Part shown: piece by piece, positions 1 through 9,416 of the stretch
Numbering within the stretch: the stretch's first letter is position 1
How the letters are laid out: every line of letters begins with the position of its first letter
From: CAZTTG01 sp964615935
GTDB taxonomy: Bacteria > Planctomycetota > UBA1135 > GCA-002686595
DNA: 64,000 nt
NCBI GenBank assembly: GCA_964615935.1
Contig: CAZTTG010000005.1
Coordinates: 45,922-109,921, forward strand
Direction: 5' to 3'
Position numbers and translations under genes: made by a program
The notes under the pieces: generated by a model
What the model saw: the letters and a program-made list of their open reading frames with translations, nothing else
Database searches by the model: none
Told to the model about the DNA's origin: nothing

Positions 1-390
1 GGCGAGATCCGCCCGGTGGGCTCGAACAAGAGCCGCAGGGTGGACGTGCGCGTGATCGCCGCCACCAACCAGAACCTGCGCACCATGTGCGGGCAGGGGA
101 CCTTCCGCGAGGACCTCTACTTCCGGCTCAACGTGATCACCATCCAGCTCCCCCCCCTGCGCGAGCGCAAGGGCGACGTGGCCCACCTGGTGCGCTTCTT
201 CCTGAGCCGCTTCGGGGGGGAGATGGGCCTCGCGACCCGCATCGAGCCCGAGGCCCTGCGGGCCCTGGAGCGCTGGCACTGGCCGGGCAACGTCCGCGAG
301 CTGGAGAACGAGGTGCAGCGCGACCTGGCCCTCTCGGGGGGCCGGATCGGGCTGGACGACCTGTCACCGGCCGTCCGCGCAGGGGTATAG
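1..390 (+). CDS. sigma54-interacting AAA+ regulator, C-terminal part (5' truncated by window edge)
   Basis: The reading frame is open from base 1, so the start lies outside the window. The 129 visible residues are the end of a sigma54 activator AAA+ domain: a VRVIAATN sensor strand, the FREDLYFRLNV arginine-finger segment, PLRERKGDV and the WPGNVRELEN sensor II motif. Such ATPases remodel sigma54 RNA polymerase at -24/-12 promoters. The protein stops about 25 residues after WPGNVREL, so it has no C-terminal Fis-type helix-turn-helix. DNA binding must therefore lie upstream of the visible part or be absent, as in FHA- or GAF-fused activators. Neither of the other two frames past the stop continues into a helix-turn-helix, so I see no frameshift. 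Confidence 0.9.
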   Translation, partial: GEIRPVGSNKSRRVDVRVIAATNQNLRTMCGQGTFREDLYFRLNVITIQLPPLRERKGDVAHLVRFFLSRFGGEMGLATRIEPEALRALERWHWPGNVRELENEVQRDLALSGGRIGLDDLSPAVRAGV

Positions 391-496
391 GCGGCCGTCC
401 CCGCCCCCTCACGGACTCCCGGGCCGGCCTCCCGGCACGGGCGGCATGATCCCGGCCCGGCCATGCGCTAGGCTGGGTCCCCCTCCCCGGCACACC

Positions 497-2218
497 ATGC
501 GATCGATCCGCCTCCCCCGCGCGCTCGGGGCCGCCCTGCTGCTGGCCCTCCTCCCCCTCCCCTGCCCGGCCCAGGGGGCCGGTGACGCCCCCCGCCCGAC
601 CCAGGCGGAGCAGGAGGTCGAGAGCCTTCGCGCCCGGGCCCTGGCGGCCGAGCGCGCCGGCGAGCTCGAGGCGGCCGCCGAGGCCTGGCTGGACGCCGGC
701 CGCCGGATGCCCCCCGGCTCCGATCGCGACCTCGTGGTGGGACGCGCCTTCGATCTCAAGGCCCGCCTGGCCCTGCGCCGCGAGCTCGCCTCGACCCATC
801 GCGCCGACTCCGAGGCCTTCGCCGGCCTGGCGGTCGAGGCGGTCGCCGAGGGGGGGGTGACGCTGAGGGGCGAGCCCCTGGCCTGGTCCGAGCTCCCCGT
901 GCGGGTCCTGTCGCGGATCGCGGCCAAGGCCTCGATCTCGCCCCAGGCGCAGCTCGGCCTGGTCCTCGAGCAGCTCCGGGCCGAGGAGGCGGAGGAGGTC
1001 GAGATCGCCGAGCGCGAGCTCGCGCGCATGATCCGGCGCGGCCTCTACGAGGAGGCCGAGGTCTTCGGCCTGATCGCGCGCTGGCGCGGCGAGGCGGTCC
1101 CCGAGGGCGGGTACGTCTTCCTCGGCGCCGAGGGCCGCTGGATCACCGCCGCCGAGGCGGCCGAGCGGGCCCACCGCGAGGCGGTGGAGGCCCTGGTCGC
1201 GAAGCTCGCGGCCGCTGCCAATGGCGACCGCGACGGCCTGCTCGCGAAGCTCCGCGAGGAGGCGGGGCCGGCCGAGATCCTGCGCGCCCTCGAGCCGCGC
1301 TGGATGGCGGCGGTGGAGACCCTCGGCAGGGGGCGCATCCTCGAGCAGCTCGAGCGGGTGGCCGATCAGCGACGCGAGCTGGACGCGGCGCGCGAGGACG
1401 CGCTCGAGCTGATCTTCGACGAGGAGGAGTACTTCTATCCCTACAACCCGCCCAACCCGCCGCACAAGGCCTCGGACTACCCCAGGGTCCAGCGCCGGGT
1501 GGACGAGCTGGTGAGCGCCGCGAGGCTCATCTGGGAGGTCCCCAAGGGCGTGCGCCTGCCGACGAGCTTCCGCCGGGCCCACGAGGAGCTCTCCTGGCTC
1601 CTCTCGATCGGCGGGGAGGAGCCCCTCTTCGCCCTGCCCGCGGAGCTCCCCGTCTGGATCCTGGGGCTGCCGCGGGAGCTGGAGCGGGTGGAGCTCGCGA
1701 ACTTCGCCTGGAACGCGCTCGAGCGCGACGAGCTGGCCCTCTCGCGGGCGGTCCGCGGGCGCAACCAGCGGCTCTGGCAGGAGGCGCCCCGCCTCGAGAG
1801 GGAGCTCTCGCGGCCGGCCACCCTCGACGAGCGGCAGGTCGAGATCACCAACGACTACCGGGACATGCTGGGGCGCCCCGCCCTGGCCTGGAACCCCCGG
1901 ATCCAGGCCGCCTGCCGGGGCCACTCCGACTACCAGGCCAACTCCGGCAACTTCGGCCACGAGAATACGCACGACCCCGCGCGCCGCTGGCCCGCGGACC
2001 GCATGCGCCTCGAAGGCTACGACTTCGGCGCGGCGGAGAACTGCGCCATGGGCCGCGGGGACCCCCTGTCGGCCCACGTGGGCTGGTGCCACTCCAGCGG
2101 GCACCACCGCAACCTCCTCTCCGCTCACCACCGCGAGATGGCCAGCGCCAACGCGGGCGGCATCTGGACCCAGTGCTTCGGACACGGAACGGACTTCCTG
2201 GAAGATCTCCAGCCATGA
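497..2218 (+). CDS. exported CAP (SCP/PR-1) domain protein
   Basis: This 573-residue protein starts at the ATG that places a clean Sec signal peptide (MRSIRL then a hydrophobic stretch to CPAQ) at the N-terminus; an in-frame ATG 51 bases upstream would only add a Pro/Arg-rich tail. The middle is acidic, Arg/Glu-rich and helical, without a family I recognise. The last 110 residues form a CAP domain: HSDYQ, GHEN, AENCA, HVGWCHSSGHHRNLL and the final WTQCFG strand carry the conserved His/Glu residues of the SCP fold. Bacterial CAP proteins are extracellular or periplasmic, with mostly unknown ligands. The stop overlaps the next start (ATGA), suggesting translational coupling with the FHA protein. 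A possible -10 box TAGGCT lies at 469-474. Confidence 0.85.
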   Translation: MRSIRLPRALGAALLLALLPLPCPAQGAGDAPRPTQAEQEVESLRARALAAERAGELEAAAEAWLDAGRRMPPGSDRDLVVGRAFDLKARLALRRELASTHRADSEAFAGLAVEAVAEGGVTLRGEPLAWSELPVRVLSRIAAKASISPQAQLGLVLEQLRAEEAEEVEIAERELARMIRRGLYEEAEVFGLIARWRGEAVPEGGYVFLGAEGRWITAAEAAERAHREAVEALVAKLAAAANGDRDGLLAKLREEAGPAEILRALEPRWMAAVETLGRGRILEQLERVADQRRELDAAREDALELIFDEEEYFYPYNPPNPPHKASDYPRVQRRVDELVSAARLIWEVPKGVRLPTSFRRAHEELSWLLSIGGEEPLFALPAELPVWILGLPRELERVELANFAWNALERDELALSRAVRGRNQRLWQEAPRLERELSRPATLDERQVEITNDYRDMLGRPALAWNPRIQAACRGHSDYQANSGNFGHENTHDPARRWPADRMRLEGYDFGAAENCAMGRGDPLSAHVGWCHSSGHHRNLLSAHHREMASANAGGIWTQCFGHGTDFLEDLQP

Positions 2219-3754
2219 CGCGATTGATCGTGGAGGACGGCGGCAAGCGCCGCGCATTCAAGGTCGGCGACGGCACCCTCACCATCGGCAGCGGCGGCGG
2301 CGCCAGCCTGAGGCTCTCCGATCCGGCCGCCGCCGAGGTGCACGCCGAGCTCCTCCTGCGCGAGGGGCGGGCCACCCTGCGCCTCAAGCCCGGGGTGCTG
2401 CCGCCGCGGGTGGCGGGCCGGCCCGCCCAGGGGGAGACCGCGGTGGGGCACGGCCAGACCATCCAGATCGGGGCCTCCCGGATCACCGTGGAGCTGCCCG
2501 GCGGAGCGCCTGGCGCGGCCGCGGCCTCGGTCACCCCGGTGCGAAGGCGCTCCCCGGCCGGTTCGACCGCGCCTGCGCGCGGGNNNNNNNNNNNNNNNNN
2601 NNNNNNNNNNNNNNNNNNNNNNNNNNNNNNNNNNNNNNNNNNNNNNNNNNNNNNNNNNNNNNNNNNNNNNNNNNNNNNNNNNNGCGCGCGGGAGCCGGCG
2701 GGCCCGCCAGGAGGAGCCCGAGGAGGAGAGCCAGTACCAGGGCAGCCGGGCCTGGCGGGAGCGCAAGAAGAAGGACAACGCGACGCGCTACCTGCTGATC
2801 TTCCTCGGCGCACCCCTGCTGATCGTCGGGGTGGGCTACCTGATCAGCCTGGCCATCCCCTCCGACGCCGAGGAGCACCACCCCGAGCTCTACCTCGGAC
2901 GAGCCCAGGAGCACCTCGAGCGGGGCGAGTGGGACCTGGCCCAGAGCGACCTCGACGAGATCGACCTGGAGCGCTGCTCGATCGCGCTCCGCCGGTCGGT
3001 GGGCGAGGTCCAGGAGCGCGTCGACGAGGAGAAGGAGAAGCGCCAGCTCGCCTTCGAGCTCCAGAACCGGGGCACCCGCTACCTGGACCGCAAGATCAAG
3101 GAGTTCGAGAAGGAGCGCCTGCAGGGGGTGCTGGAGCTGCCCAAGCTGCGCGTCTACGTGAAGCGCCTGCGCTACTTCAAGGCGACCTGGCCCAAGCACC
3201 CCGAGATGGCCTGGGTCGAGGGGCAGCTCGAGCGCTTCGGCGACCGCGTCGACCTGAGCGTGCCCCCGACCTTCGCGGACATCGAGTTCGAGATCAAGAT
3301 GCTGCGCGGCTCCAACCCGCGCGACTGGCCGGAGTGCTTCCGCATCCTGGAGCGCTTTCAGGAGAGCGCCGTGGGCGCCGAGCTGGACTCCGCCATCGCC
3401 CTCGAGGCCCAGACCCGCGCGGATCGCGACGAGTGGGTCAGCGAGAGCATGAAGTACGCCCGCTGGCACCACGAGCTCGGCACCAAGGACGGCAAGTACG
3501 ACTCCAGCCAGCTCGGCAAGTCGGTCTCCTGGCTGGTACGGGTCATCCAGTACGCCGACGACCCCGGCTTCGAGGACGAGGCCGCCCGGCGCCTGCTCGA
3601 CTTCGAGAAGGACTCCCATATGCCGGTGGACATCGAGCCCCGGCTCAACGGCTACCGGCGCAAGGAGCCGGAGATCTACGACCGGCTGATGCAGAACCCG
3701 CTGATCAAGAGCTACGCGCGGGAGAAGGGGCTGCCCCTGACGGCGCGCGAGTGA
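2215..3754 (+). CDS. FHA domain protein with single membrane anchor, interrupted by assembly gap
   Basis: Residues 1-95 look like an FHA phosphothreonine-binding domain (strands around LTIGSGG, LRLSDPAAAEVHAEL and GHGQTIQIG; the usual GR is replaced by GS). A run of 100 N follows. After the gap the open frame is a different one (codons begin at 2684), which is expected if the true gap is not exactly 100 bases. It reads Arg/Glu-rich linker, one transmembrane helix (YLLIFLGAPLLIVGVGYLI, about 2800-2855), then a roughly 300-residue helical, charged domain ending at 3754. I infer one gene: cytoplasmic FHA, proline/arginine linker, membrane anchor and periplasmic helical region. Two genes cannot be excluded without the missing bases. 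FHA suggests Ser/Thr-kinase signalling, but no kinase of that type is nearby. Confidence 0.7.
2584..2683. other. assembly gap (100 N)
   Basis: Exactly 100 N, the conventional placeholder for a gap of unknown size. The bases GCGCGCGGG occur directly on both sides, and the coding frame changes across the gap, so the true length is not 100. The missing part encodes the low-complexity linker between FHA domain and membrane anchor. Confidence 0.95.
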
Positions 3755-3819
3755 GAACCCGCGGGCTCGGGGATCGAGCGGTGTCCCGGTCCCGCCGGCG
3801 GCCGCACCCTCATCCGAAC

Positions 3820-5748
3820 ATGAGATCCACTGCGCTTCTCCTCCTCCTGTGCCTGGCGGCGACCGGGCCGGCGGGCTGTGACACCTCGGGCCGCAGCGGG
3901 GCGGGGAAGGACCGGGACGCGGCGGGGGGGCTGGAGATCGTCTCCCCGACGGGTCGGGAGGTGATCCCCCGCGAGGGGTACATCGACTGGCTCGTCCACT
4001 ACAAGGGCGAGCGCCTGGCCACGCTCTTCGTCGAGCACCGGCTGGTCGAGCGGGAGGCGGCGCGGCTGGGCCTGGAGGCCGACGAGGCCGAGGTCGAGCG
4101 CCGCATCCGGGCCGACATCGAGGACCACATCCGCTTCGGGTCCTTCGCGGGGCAGGACGAGTGGGAGCGGAAGATGGGGGAGTCCGGGCGCACCCTCGGG
4201 GGCTTCCGGGCCCAGCGGCGCCTCGAGCATCGCCACCTGCTGCTGACCGAGGGAGTGGTCCAGCGCACCCTGCGCTTCTCGGAGCAGCGCGTGGAACGCG
4301 AGTGGCAGGAGCGCTACGGCTACCGGGGGCACCGCATCGAGGCGCGCCTCATCAGCCTCGAGGTGCGGGTCCCGGAGCCGCCGGAGGGAGCCAGCCAGGA
4401 AGACCTCCGGCGTCTCTACGATCAGGCCGGGGACAGGGCGATGGCCCGGGCGGAGGCGCTGCGGCGGGAGCTGCTGGACGGCGCCGACTTCGGCGAGTAC
4501 GTGGAGCGCCACAGCGTGGACCCGGAGAGCCGCGAGCTCGGCGGCCGCGTCCCCGGCGGATTCCCGCCCCCCGGCTGGGATCCGCTGGTCGTGGACCGGC
4601 TGATCGAGCTGGAGGTGGACCAGATCTCGGAGCCGGTGCTCGCCCGCGGAAGCTGCCACCTGGTCCGCATCGACGCGAAGCGGGTGACGCCCCTGGAGGG
4701 CGTGCGGGACGCGATCCTCGGCGGGCTGGCGGACGTGCGCCCGAGGGCCGAGGACGCGAGGGCTCTCCAGCAGGAGCTCCTGGAGGGGGCCGACTGGGCG
4801 GTGCGGGAGACCATGTACGCCCCGATCGATCTCCACGGCGCCCGGCCCCGCGAGGAGATCGTCCTGACCCTGGAGGGCGCCCCGATCGCCCGCGGGGAGT
4901 ACGGCGAGTGGCTGGCGCGCATCCACGGCGAGGTCCAGGCGCTCAACTTCACGACCATGTACCTGATCGGAAAGCGGGCCGCCGAGATGGGGTACCACGC
5001 CTCCCCCGAGGAGGTGGCGGCTCGGGTCGAGGAGGACCTCGAGCTCAGGATCGCGGGCCCCTTCGGCGGCGATCGCCGGGCCTGGCTGGGCCACCTCGAG
5101 CAACACCGGCGGACGGAGGAGGCCTTCGAGCGCGAGCAGTCGGTCGTGATCACCTTCCACGTGCAGGCCGACAAGATCCTGATCGCCCGCCGCCGGATCC
5201 CCGAGGAGGAGGTCCGCCGGAGCTGGGAGGCCACCTACGGACCGATGGGTCGACACCTGCTCGCGCGCGTGCTTCGGGTGGACCCGGAGCTGCCCGAGCT
5301 CGAGCCCTCCTTGGGCCGCGACGAGGTCCGGCGCCGGCTGGCGGCGGCGGTGGAGGAGGCCCGCCTGAGGGCCCTCGCCCTGCGCCAGCGCATCCTGGAG
5401 GGCGCCGACTTCGCCGGCCTGGCGCGCGAGCTCAGCGCGGACGCCTCGACCCGCGAGCAGGGAGGCCTGCTGCCCGGCGGCTTCCGCCCCGCGCTGTGGC
5501 CCGAGGAGATCAGCTCCGCGGTGCTGCCCCTGCAGCCCGGCGGGACCTCGGAGCCGATCGTCTGGGAGGACATGGTGTTCGTCTTCCAGGTGATCGGGGA
5601 GCGCAGGGTCCCCTTCGAGGACGTGCGCGAGGAGCTCCGTGAGGGCCTCGTGAACCGCCGGCCGACGGCTCAGGAGCGCTCGGCCCTGATGGCCGAGCTG
5701 ACGCGATCCGTTCGGCCTCGAGCCCTGCCCGGACTCTACGGGGAGTAG
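3820..5748 (+). CDS. SurA/PpiC-type peptidyl-prolyl isomerase lipoprotein with two parvulin modules
   Basis: This 642-residue protein has a signal sequence ending in GPAGC, a plausible though non-ideal lipobox (Pro at -3), so it is probably a periplasm-facing lipoprotein. It consists of two tandem copies of a SurA-like module. Each has a helical chaperone part (copy 1 about 35-190, copy 2 about 350-480) followed by a parvulin domain (about 195-290 and 505-610). The parvulin signature is clear in both: Ser-x-Asp...GG-x-x-PGGF...S-x-P, then a strand ending RIDAKRV or VIGERRV. Known members fold or escort outer membrane proteins. The gene follows the FHA gene by 65 bases and could share its transcript. 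Duplication of the whole chaperone-plus-parvulin unit is less common than two parvulins behind one chaperone domain. Confidence 0.85.
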   Translation: MRSTALLLLLCLAATGPAGCDTSGRSGAGKDRDAAGGLEIVSPTGREVIPREGYIDWLVHYKGERLATLFVEHRLVEREAARLGLEADEAEVERRIRADIEDHIRFGSFAGQDEWERKMGESGRTLGGFRAQRRLEHRHLLLTEGVVQRTLRFSEQRVEREWQERYGYRGHRIEARLISLEVRVPEPPEGASQEDLRRLYDQAGDRAMARAEALRRELLDGADFGEYVERHSVDPESRELGGRVPGGFPPPGWDPLVVDRLIELEVDQISEPVLARGSCHLVRIDAKRVTPLEGVRDAILGGLADVRPRAEDARALQQELLEGADWAVRETMYAPIDLHGARPREEIVLTLEGAPIARGEYGEWLARIHGEVQALNFTTMYLIGKRAAEMGYHASPEEVAARVEEDLELRIAGPFGGDRRAWLGHLEQHRRTEEAFEREQSVVITFHVQADKILIARRRIPEEEVRRSWEATYGPMGRHLLARVLRVDPELPELEPSLGRDEVRRRLAAAVEEARLRALALRQRILEGADFAGLARELSADASTREQGGLLPGGFRPALWPEEISSAVLPLQPGGTSEPIVWEDMVFVFQVIGERRVPFEDVREELREGLVNRRPTAQERSALMAELTRSVRPRALPGLYGE

Positions 5749-5812
5749 GCCCGGGCGCCCGAGGGGCCCTCCCGGGCCACCGGGGGCCGCCGGGGCCGGC
5801 AGATCGCCGGAG

Positions 5813-5843
5813 TTGCCCCGCTCGGCGCGGATCGGGCTATCCT
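5813..5843 (+). promoter_or_regulatory. possible sigma70-type promoter for the secreted protein at 5926
   Basis: TTGCCC at 5813-5818 and TATCCT at 5838-5843, spacer 19 bases, which is long for sigma70. The intergenic region is otherwise very GC-rich. Weak prediction. Confidence 0.3.
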
Positions 5844-5925
5844 GGAGAGCTGTCACGACGGGGCGCTCGAGACCGTCCCCGGGGGGGTGCCGGTCTGCCT
5901 CGTACCTCATTCTCAGGAGAACCGC

Positions 5926-7290
5926 ATGCTTGCGCTGAGAGTAGTGGGCTTGCTCGCAACGGCTCCTCTGCTCCTGGGCACGGCCCAGGCGCAGCTGGAC
6001 ACCGAGGCAGCACCCGTTTCTTCCATCAGCTCGTCGGGAGCCGGCTCCCAGATGGGCCTGAACGCCTCTCTCAAGGGCGGCAGCTTCGGCCGCGCCCTCG
6101 GATCCGTTCTCGGTGGCCCTTGGGACACGGAGACCTATCCGCCGCCGGCGCCCGGTGACAACCGGGAGCTCGGCGTGGAGTATCTGGACAGCAGCTTCTT
6201 CGTCTCCGGTCGAGGTCACACCACGCTCGGCGACAACTACAGGATCCACCGCTTCGACGAGAACAACCCGCCCCCCAGCACCTCCTGGTACATGGGGAGC
6301 TGGCCGCAGACCACCCAGTCCATCGGCTGGGCGGGCCGCGACATGGAATCCAACGACACCAACCTCCTGTGGGTCGGTTCCGACAACGGGGAGGTCTCGG
6401 AGTACGGCTGGGACGGGGTCAACCTGACCTGGATCCAGTACTACAACTACGGCATCCCCGATACCTTCCGCGCCTTCGCGGCGAGCCCGAGCTGGTGGTA
6501 CACCTCCAGCTTCTCGGGTGACATCTGGGAGTGCTTCCCGGCGTCCGCCACGGGCGGCGTCAACGCCCAGATCTCGAACCCCGGCCTCACCAACTACGGC
6601 GCCGGCTACGACGCCTGCAACGACACCATCTGGTGGTGGTCGCAGGACGGCCCCACCGGACAGGAGGTGACCGCCACGGAGTGGGACCACAACACCCAGA
6701 ACCTGACCGGCAGGTCCTTCATGGGGGCGCTCGTCGGCGGTTCGAACATCGCTGGCGGCGCGGACGTCTACGTGGACAGCACGGGATCGACCGTGATGGT
6801 GGGTCTGCACCAGGCCACGCCCGACTCGATCACGGTCTACGAGATCTGCGCCAGTGGCCCTTCGTGCAACCCGGTCTTCTACTGCACACCGAAGCCCAGC
6901 TCGAGCGGCTGCGTGCCGACCATACAGACGCAGGGCCCGCCTCCGCTGCTGCCGAACACCGGCTGCCCGGCTACGGGGGCTTGCGACTACGACGTCATCG
7001 TCATCAATGTCGAGTCCAAGAAGCCCGGCATCATCTTCTACGGCTATGCGCCGGCCGCCATCCCGTTCCAGTGCAGCTTCCTGTGCGTGCAGCCGCCCAT
7101 CAAGCGGACACCGCCGCAGTTCTCCGGCGGCGGCGTCGTGCCCTGCGATGGGACTCTCACCTGGACGGTCAACTGCCCGGGCGACCCGCCCGGGACGTTT
7201 GTCTTCTATCAGGGCTGGTTCCGCGATCCGGCAGATCCCTGCGGATTCGGCACCGGGCTGAGCGACGCGGTCGAGCTGCAGTTCCAGTGA
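5926..7290 (+). CDS. secreted protein of unknown function with planctomycete-type C-terminal signature
   Basis: The 454-residue product starts at an ATG preceded five bases upstream by CAGGAGA, a good ribosome site. The signal peptide ends near AQAQ. The mature part is rich in Trp, Tyr, Asn, Gly and Ser with repeated short strands (for example SPSWWYTSSFSGDIWE, DACNDTIWWWSQDG), suggesting a beta-propeller-like or sandwich extracellular domain. Around 310-350 there is a cluster of cysteines that probably form disulfides. The last 35 residues (FVFYQGWFRDPADPCGFG...LSDAVELQF) match a C-terminal signature I know from many secreted planctomycete proteins; it is a recognisable family mark of unknown role. 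A strong terminator hairpin follows the gene, so it is probably monocistronic. Confidence 0.75.
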   Translation: MLALRVVGLLATAPLLLGTAQAQLDTEAAPVSSISSSGAGSQMGLNASLKGGSFGRALGSVLGGPWDTETYPPPAPGDNRELGVEYLDSSFFVSGRGHTTLGDNYRIHRFDENNPPPSTSWYMGSWPQTTQSIGWAGRDMESNDTNLLWVGSDNGEVSEYGWDGVNLTWIQYYNYGIPDTFRAFAASPSWWYTSSFSGDIWECFPASATGGVNAQISNPGLTNYGAGYDACNDTIWWWSQDGPTGQEVTATEWDHNTQNLTGRSFMGALVGGSNIAGGADVYVDSTGSTVMVGLHQATPDSITVYEICASGPSCNPVFYCTPKPSSSGCVPTIQTQGPPPLLPNTGCPATGACDYDVIVINVESKKPGIIFYGYAPAAIPFQCSFLCVQPPIKRTPPQFSGGGVVPCDGTLTWTVNCPGDPPGTFVFYQGWFRDPADPCGFGTGLSDAVELQFQ

Positions 7291-7323
7291 TCTCCGCGAG
7301 AGGCCTGGACCTCGTATGATGAC

Positions 7324-7360
7324 GAGCGGCGCCGCCACCGGGCGGCGCCGCTCTCCTTTG
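7324..7360 (+). terminator. intrinsic terminator after the secreted protein gene
   Basis: Perfect 13-bp GC-rich stem (7324-7336 with 7341-7353), loop ACCG, followed by TCCTTTG. It lies 34 bases after the stop at 7290. Confidence 0.75.
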
Positions 7361-7399
7361 AGAGCTCGACCGGTGCTCCGGCGGGAGGGAGGAGCGGGC

Positions 7400-8332
7400 A
7401 TGAAGTCCTGGATGGCGTGGGCCCTGACGGTGCTCACCTGCGGGTGCAGCTCGGCCAGGGTGTCGCCCGAGACCGCCGTGGTCCTGGACGTGACCTACGT
7501 GGCCAACGAGGGTTTCCTGATCGAGTCGGGACCGCGGAAGGTCCTGGTCGACGCGCTCTTCGGCGGCGAGGAGCTCGACTGGTGCCAGGTTCCCGACGCC
7601 GGGACCCTCGATCGGCTCGCCGGGGCCCGGCCTCCCTTCGACGGCGTGCGGCTGGTCCTGGTCACGCACGATCACGTGGACCACTTCGAGCCGGGGCTCG
7701 TGCTCGAGCACCTCGAGAGCAACCCGCGGGCGCACCTGGTCGCCCCCCGCCAGGCGGTCCGTCGGCTGCGAGCGGAGCCCGCCTGGCGGGTGGCCTACGA
7801 GGACCGGATCGAGGAGGTCGCCCTGGACCTCTTCGAATCGAGCTCGCTCACCATCGACGGGATCCGCGTCCTCGCCCACCGGGTGCGCCACGGCTTCTAC
7901 CCGATCGAGGACCAGGCGACCGGCGAGGTCCGCGACAAGCACGCGGACGTCGAGCAGCTGGTCTACGTGCTGGAGCTCGACGGAGCGCGCGTCCTGCACC
8001 TCGGCGACGCCTTCCTGCGCGAGAACCGCGAGTACTTCGAGGGCCCGCGCATCTTTGGCGGGATGGACCTCGTCTTCCTGGAGGGCCTGGACCCCGAGTC
8101 GCTCGGGATCCTCGAGCGGCAGCTCGCGCCGCAGGAGATCGTCGTCATGCACCTGCCCGCCGATCCGGAGCAAATCGATCGGATCGCCGACCGCCTCGAG
8201 GAGGTCGTACCCGGGGCGGTGGTCTTCCGGGAGCCGATGGAGAGCCGGCGCTTCGCCATCCGTCGGCCACGACGATCGTCGAGTGGCCTCAGGAGGCGGC
8301 CCAGATCGCGGCCATCGCCGCCACGCCGATGA
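7400..8332 (+). CDS. metallo-beta-lactamase-fold lipoprotein (UlaG-like)
   Basis: 310 residues from an ATG with a GGAGGGAGGAG ribosome site. The N-terminus is a lipoprotein signal (hydrophobic run then LTCGC). The rest is a metallo-beta-lactamase fold of the UlaG/lactonase-like branch: the metal motif THDHVDH at about 89-95, a later RHGFYP histidine, HLGDA with the bridging Asp at about 200, and a terminal VVMHLPADP histidine strand. The substrate cannot be told from sequence; relatives hydrolyse lactones, phosphodiesters or N-acyl-phosphatidylethanolamine. An outer-membrane or periplasmic lipoprotein form is less usual, since UlaG itself is cytoplasmic. The gene overlaps the convergent membrane protein gene by 44 bases at its 3' end; the last 25 or so Arg/Ser-rich residues fall partly in that overlap and look unconserved. 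Confidence 0.8.
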   Translation: MKSWMAWALTVLTCGCSSARVSPETAVVLDVTYVANEGFLIESGPRKVLVDALFGGEELDWCQVPDAGTLDRLAGARPPFDGVRLVLVTHDHVDHFEPGLVLEHLESNPRAHLVAPRQAVRRLRAEPAWRVAYEDRIEEVALDLFESSSLTIDGIRVLAHRVRHGFYPIEDQATGEVRDKHADVEQLVYVLELDGARVLHLGDAFLRENREYFEGPRIFGGMDLVFLEGLDPESLGILERQLAPQEIVVMHLPADPEQIDRIADRLEEVVPGAVVFREPMESRRFAIRRPRRSSSGLRRRPRSRPSPPRR

Positions 8333-9416
8333 GCAGCAGCGAGAAGACCACCACGATCAGCACGGCCGTGCGGTTGCCGTAGTTGAGCGTGTACCCGATG
8401 CCGAAGCGCACCTCGACCATGATCGAGGGATCGTCCCGATCGACGTAGAACAGGCCCCAGATCCAGTGGGTGTTGTCGGCCAGGCCGTCGGTGAGGGGCG
8501 CGTCGGCCGAGCCGCTCTCCCTGAGAGCGCCGCCCTGCCCGTGCCCCTTCATGATCCGGATCAGGCTCCCGAACATGAACAGGAGCATGGCCCCCATGAG
8601 CCACCAGATGCCGTGACCCAGGGAGCGGGTCTGAGACAGTCCGACCCGGATGAACTGGACCGAGAGGAGGGTGAGGAGCGCGCAGATGAAGAGCGCCGAC
8701 CCGCTGAACACGTAGGCCATCGTGGCGCGGAAGGCGTCCTGAGCCTCGATGGAGCGACCTCCCGAGCCGCCGCGCACCGAGCGCTTCGCGCGAGCGACGA
8801 GCAGGGCCAGCAGGGCGAAGAACGGGCTGATGACCAGGTTCAGGCTGGGGAAGAACAGGAAGGGGATGGGGGACCTCTCGACCAAGGCGCCCGTCGGGCG
8901 GATCGCGCCGCGGAGGGAGGGGACCCGCTCGGGCATGCCCTCGTAGCCGACGATCGCGTGGCCGACCGCGGCCAGGGAGAGGAGGACGCAGATGGCCAGG
9001 GTGAGCTTCGCGAAGCCGGCTCCCCTCGGCTCGCCGCCCTGAAGCGGGGCCGCGGCCTGCTCGGCGCACCGGGCGCCCTCCGGCGGCGCCAGCCCCCGCG
9101 CCCGCCGGTGCATCCGGAGATAGTGCCCCAGGCCGGTGAGCAGGAGGACCCCGGTGCCGGTGAAGTTGCCGGTGACCGGCCAGCCGGCCAGGCCGATCCC
9201 CCAGCCGACGGCGAGCGACAGCGCCATCAGCAGCCCGCAGCCGCGACTCCAGCTCCGCCGGATCCCGAGCGCAGCCTCGCCCTCGACCACCTCCTCGCCG
9301 ACGTAGACGCCGAAGAGCAGGCCCTTGCGGGTGATGCGCGGGAGGATGAGCAGGATCCCACCGACCAGGAACACCCGGAGCGTGAGGAACAGCTCCACAA
9401 CGACGGTCTCAGTCAT
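8289..9416 (-). CDS. DUF1648/DUF5808 polytopic membrane protein
   Basis: 375 residues with about seven or eight hydrophobic segments. The middle (MPERVPSLRGAIRPTGALVE) resembles the DUF1648 loop, and the region about 315-350 (WIWGLFYVDRDDPSIMVEVR then GIGYTLNYGN) matches DUF5808. In Firmicutes such proteins are paired with a GntR/YtrA-type repressor. That arrangement is exact here: the repressor gene lies upstream and its stop overlaps this start by 8 bases (9409-9416), so both are made from one message. The role is unknown; co-occurrence suggests a membrane stress or antimicrobial peptide response, which is inference. The 3' end overlaps the convergent lactonase-fold gene. Confidence 0.8.
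   Translation of the reverse strand: MTETVVVELFLTLRVFLVGGILLILPRITRKGLLFGVYVGEEVVEGEAALGIRRSWSRGCGLLMALSLAVGWGIGLAGWPVTGNFTGTGVLLLTGLGHYLRMHRRARGLAPPEGARCAEQAAAPLQGGEPRGAGFAKLTLAICVLLSLAAVGHAIVGYEGMPERVPSLRGAIRPTGALVERSPIPFLFFPSLNLVISPFFALLALLVARAKRSVRGGSGGRSIEAQDAFRATMAYVFSGSALFICALLTLLSVQFIRVGLSQTRSLGHGIWWLMGAMLLFMFGSLIRIMKGHGQGGALRESGSADAPLTDGLADNTHWIWGLFYVDRDDPSIMVEVRFGIGYTLNYGNRTAVLIVVVFSLLLIGVAAMAAIWAAS

Noticed and set aside
7311..7320. TATGAT as promoter of the lactonase-fold gene
   Set aside because: It lies upstream of the terminator hairpin at 7324, so a transcript from it would be stopped before the gene.
3712..7437. Long minus-strand frame of about 1240 residues
   Set aside because: Antisense to the PPIase and the secreted protein, both with clear motifs, and crosses the terminator at 7324.
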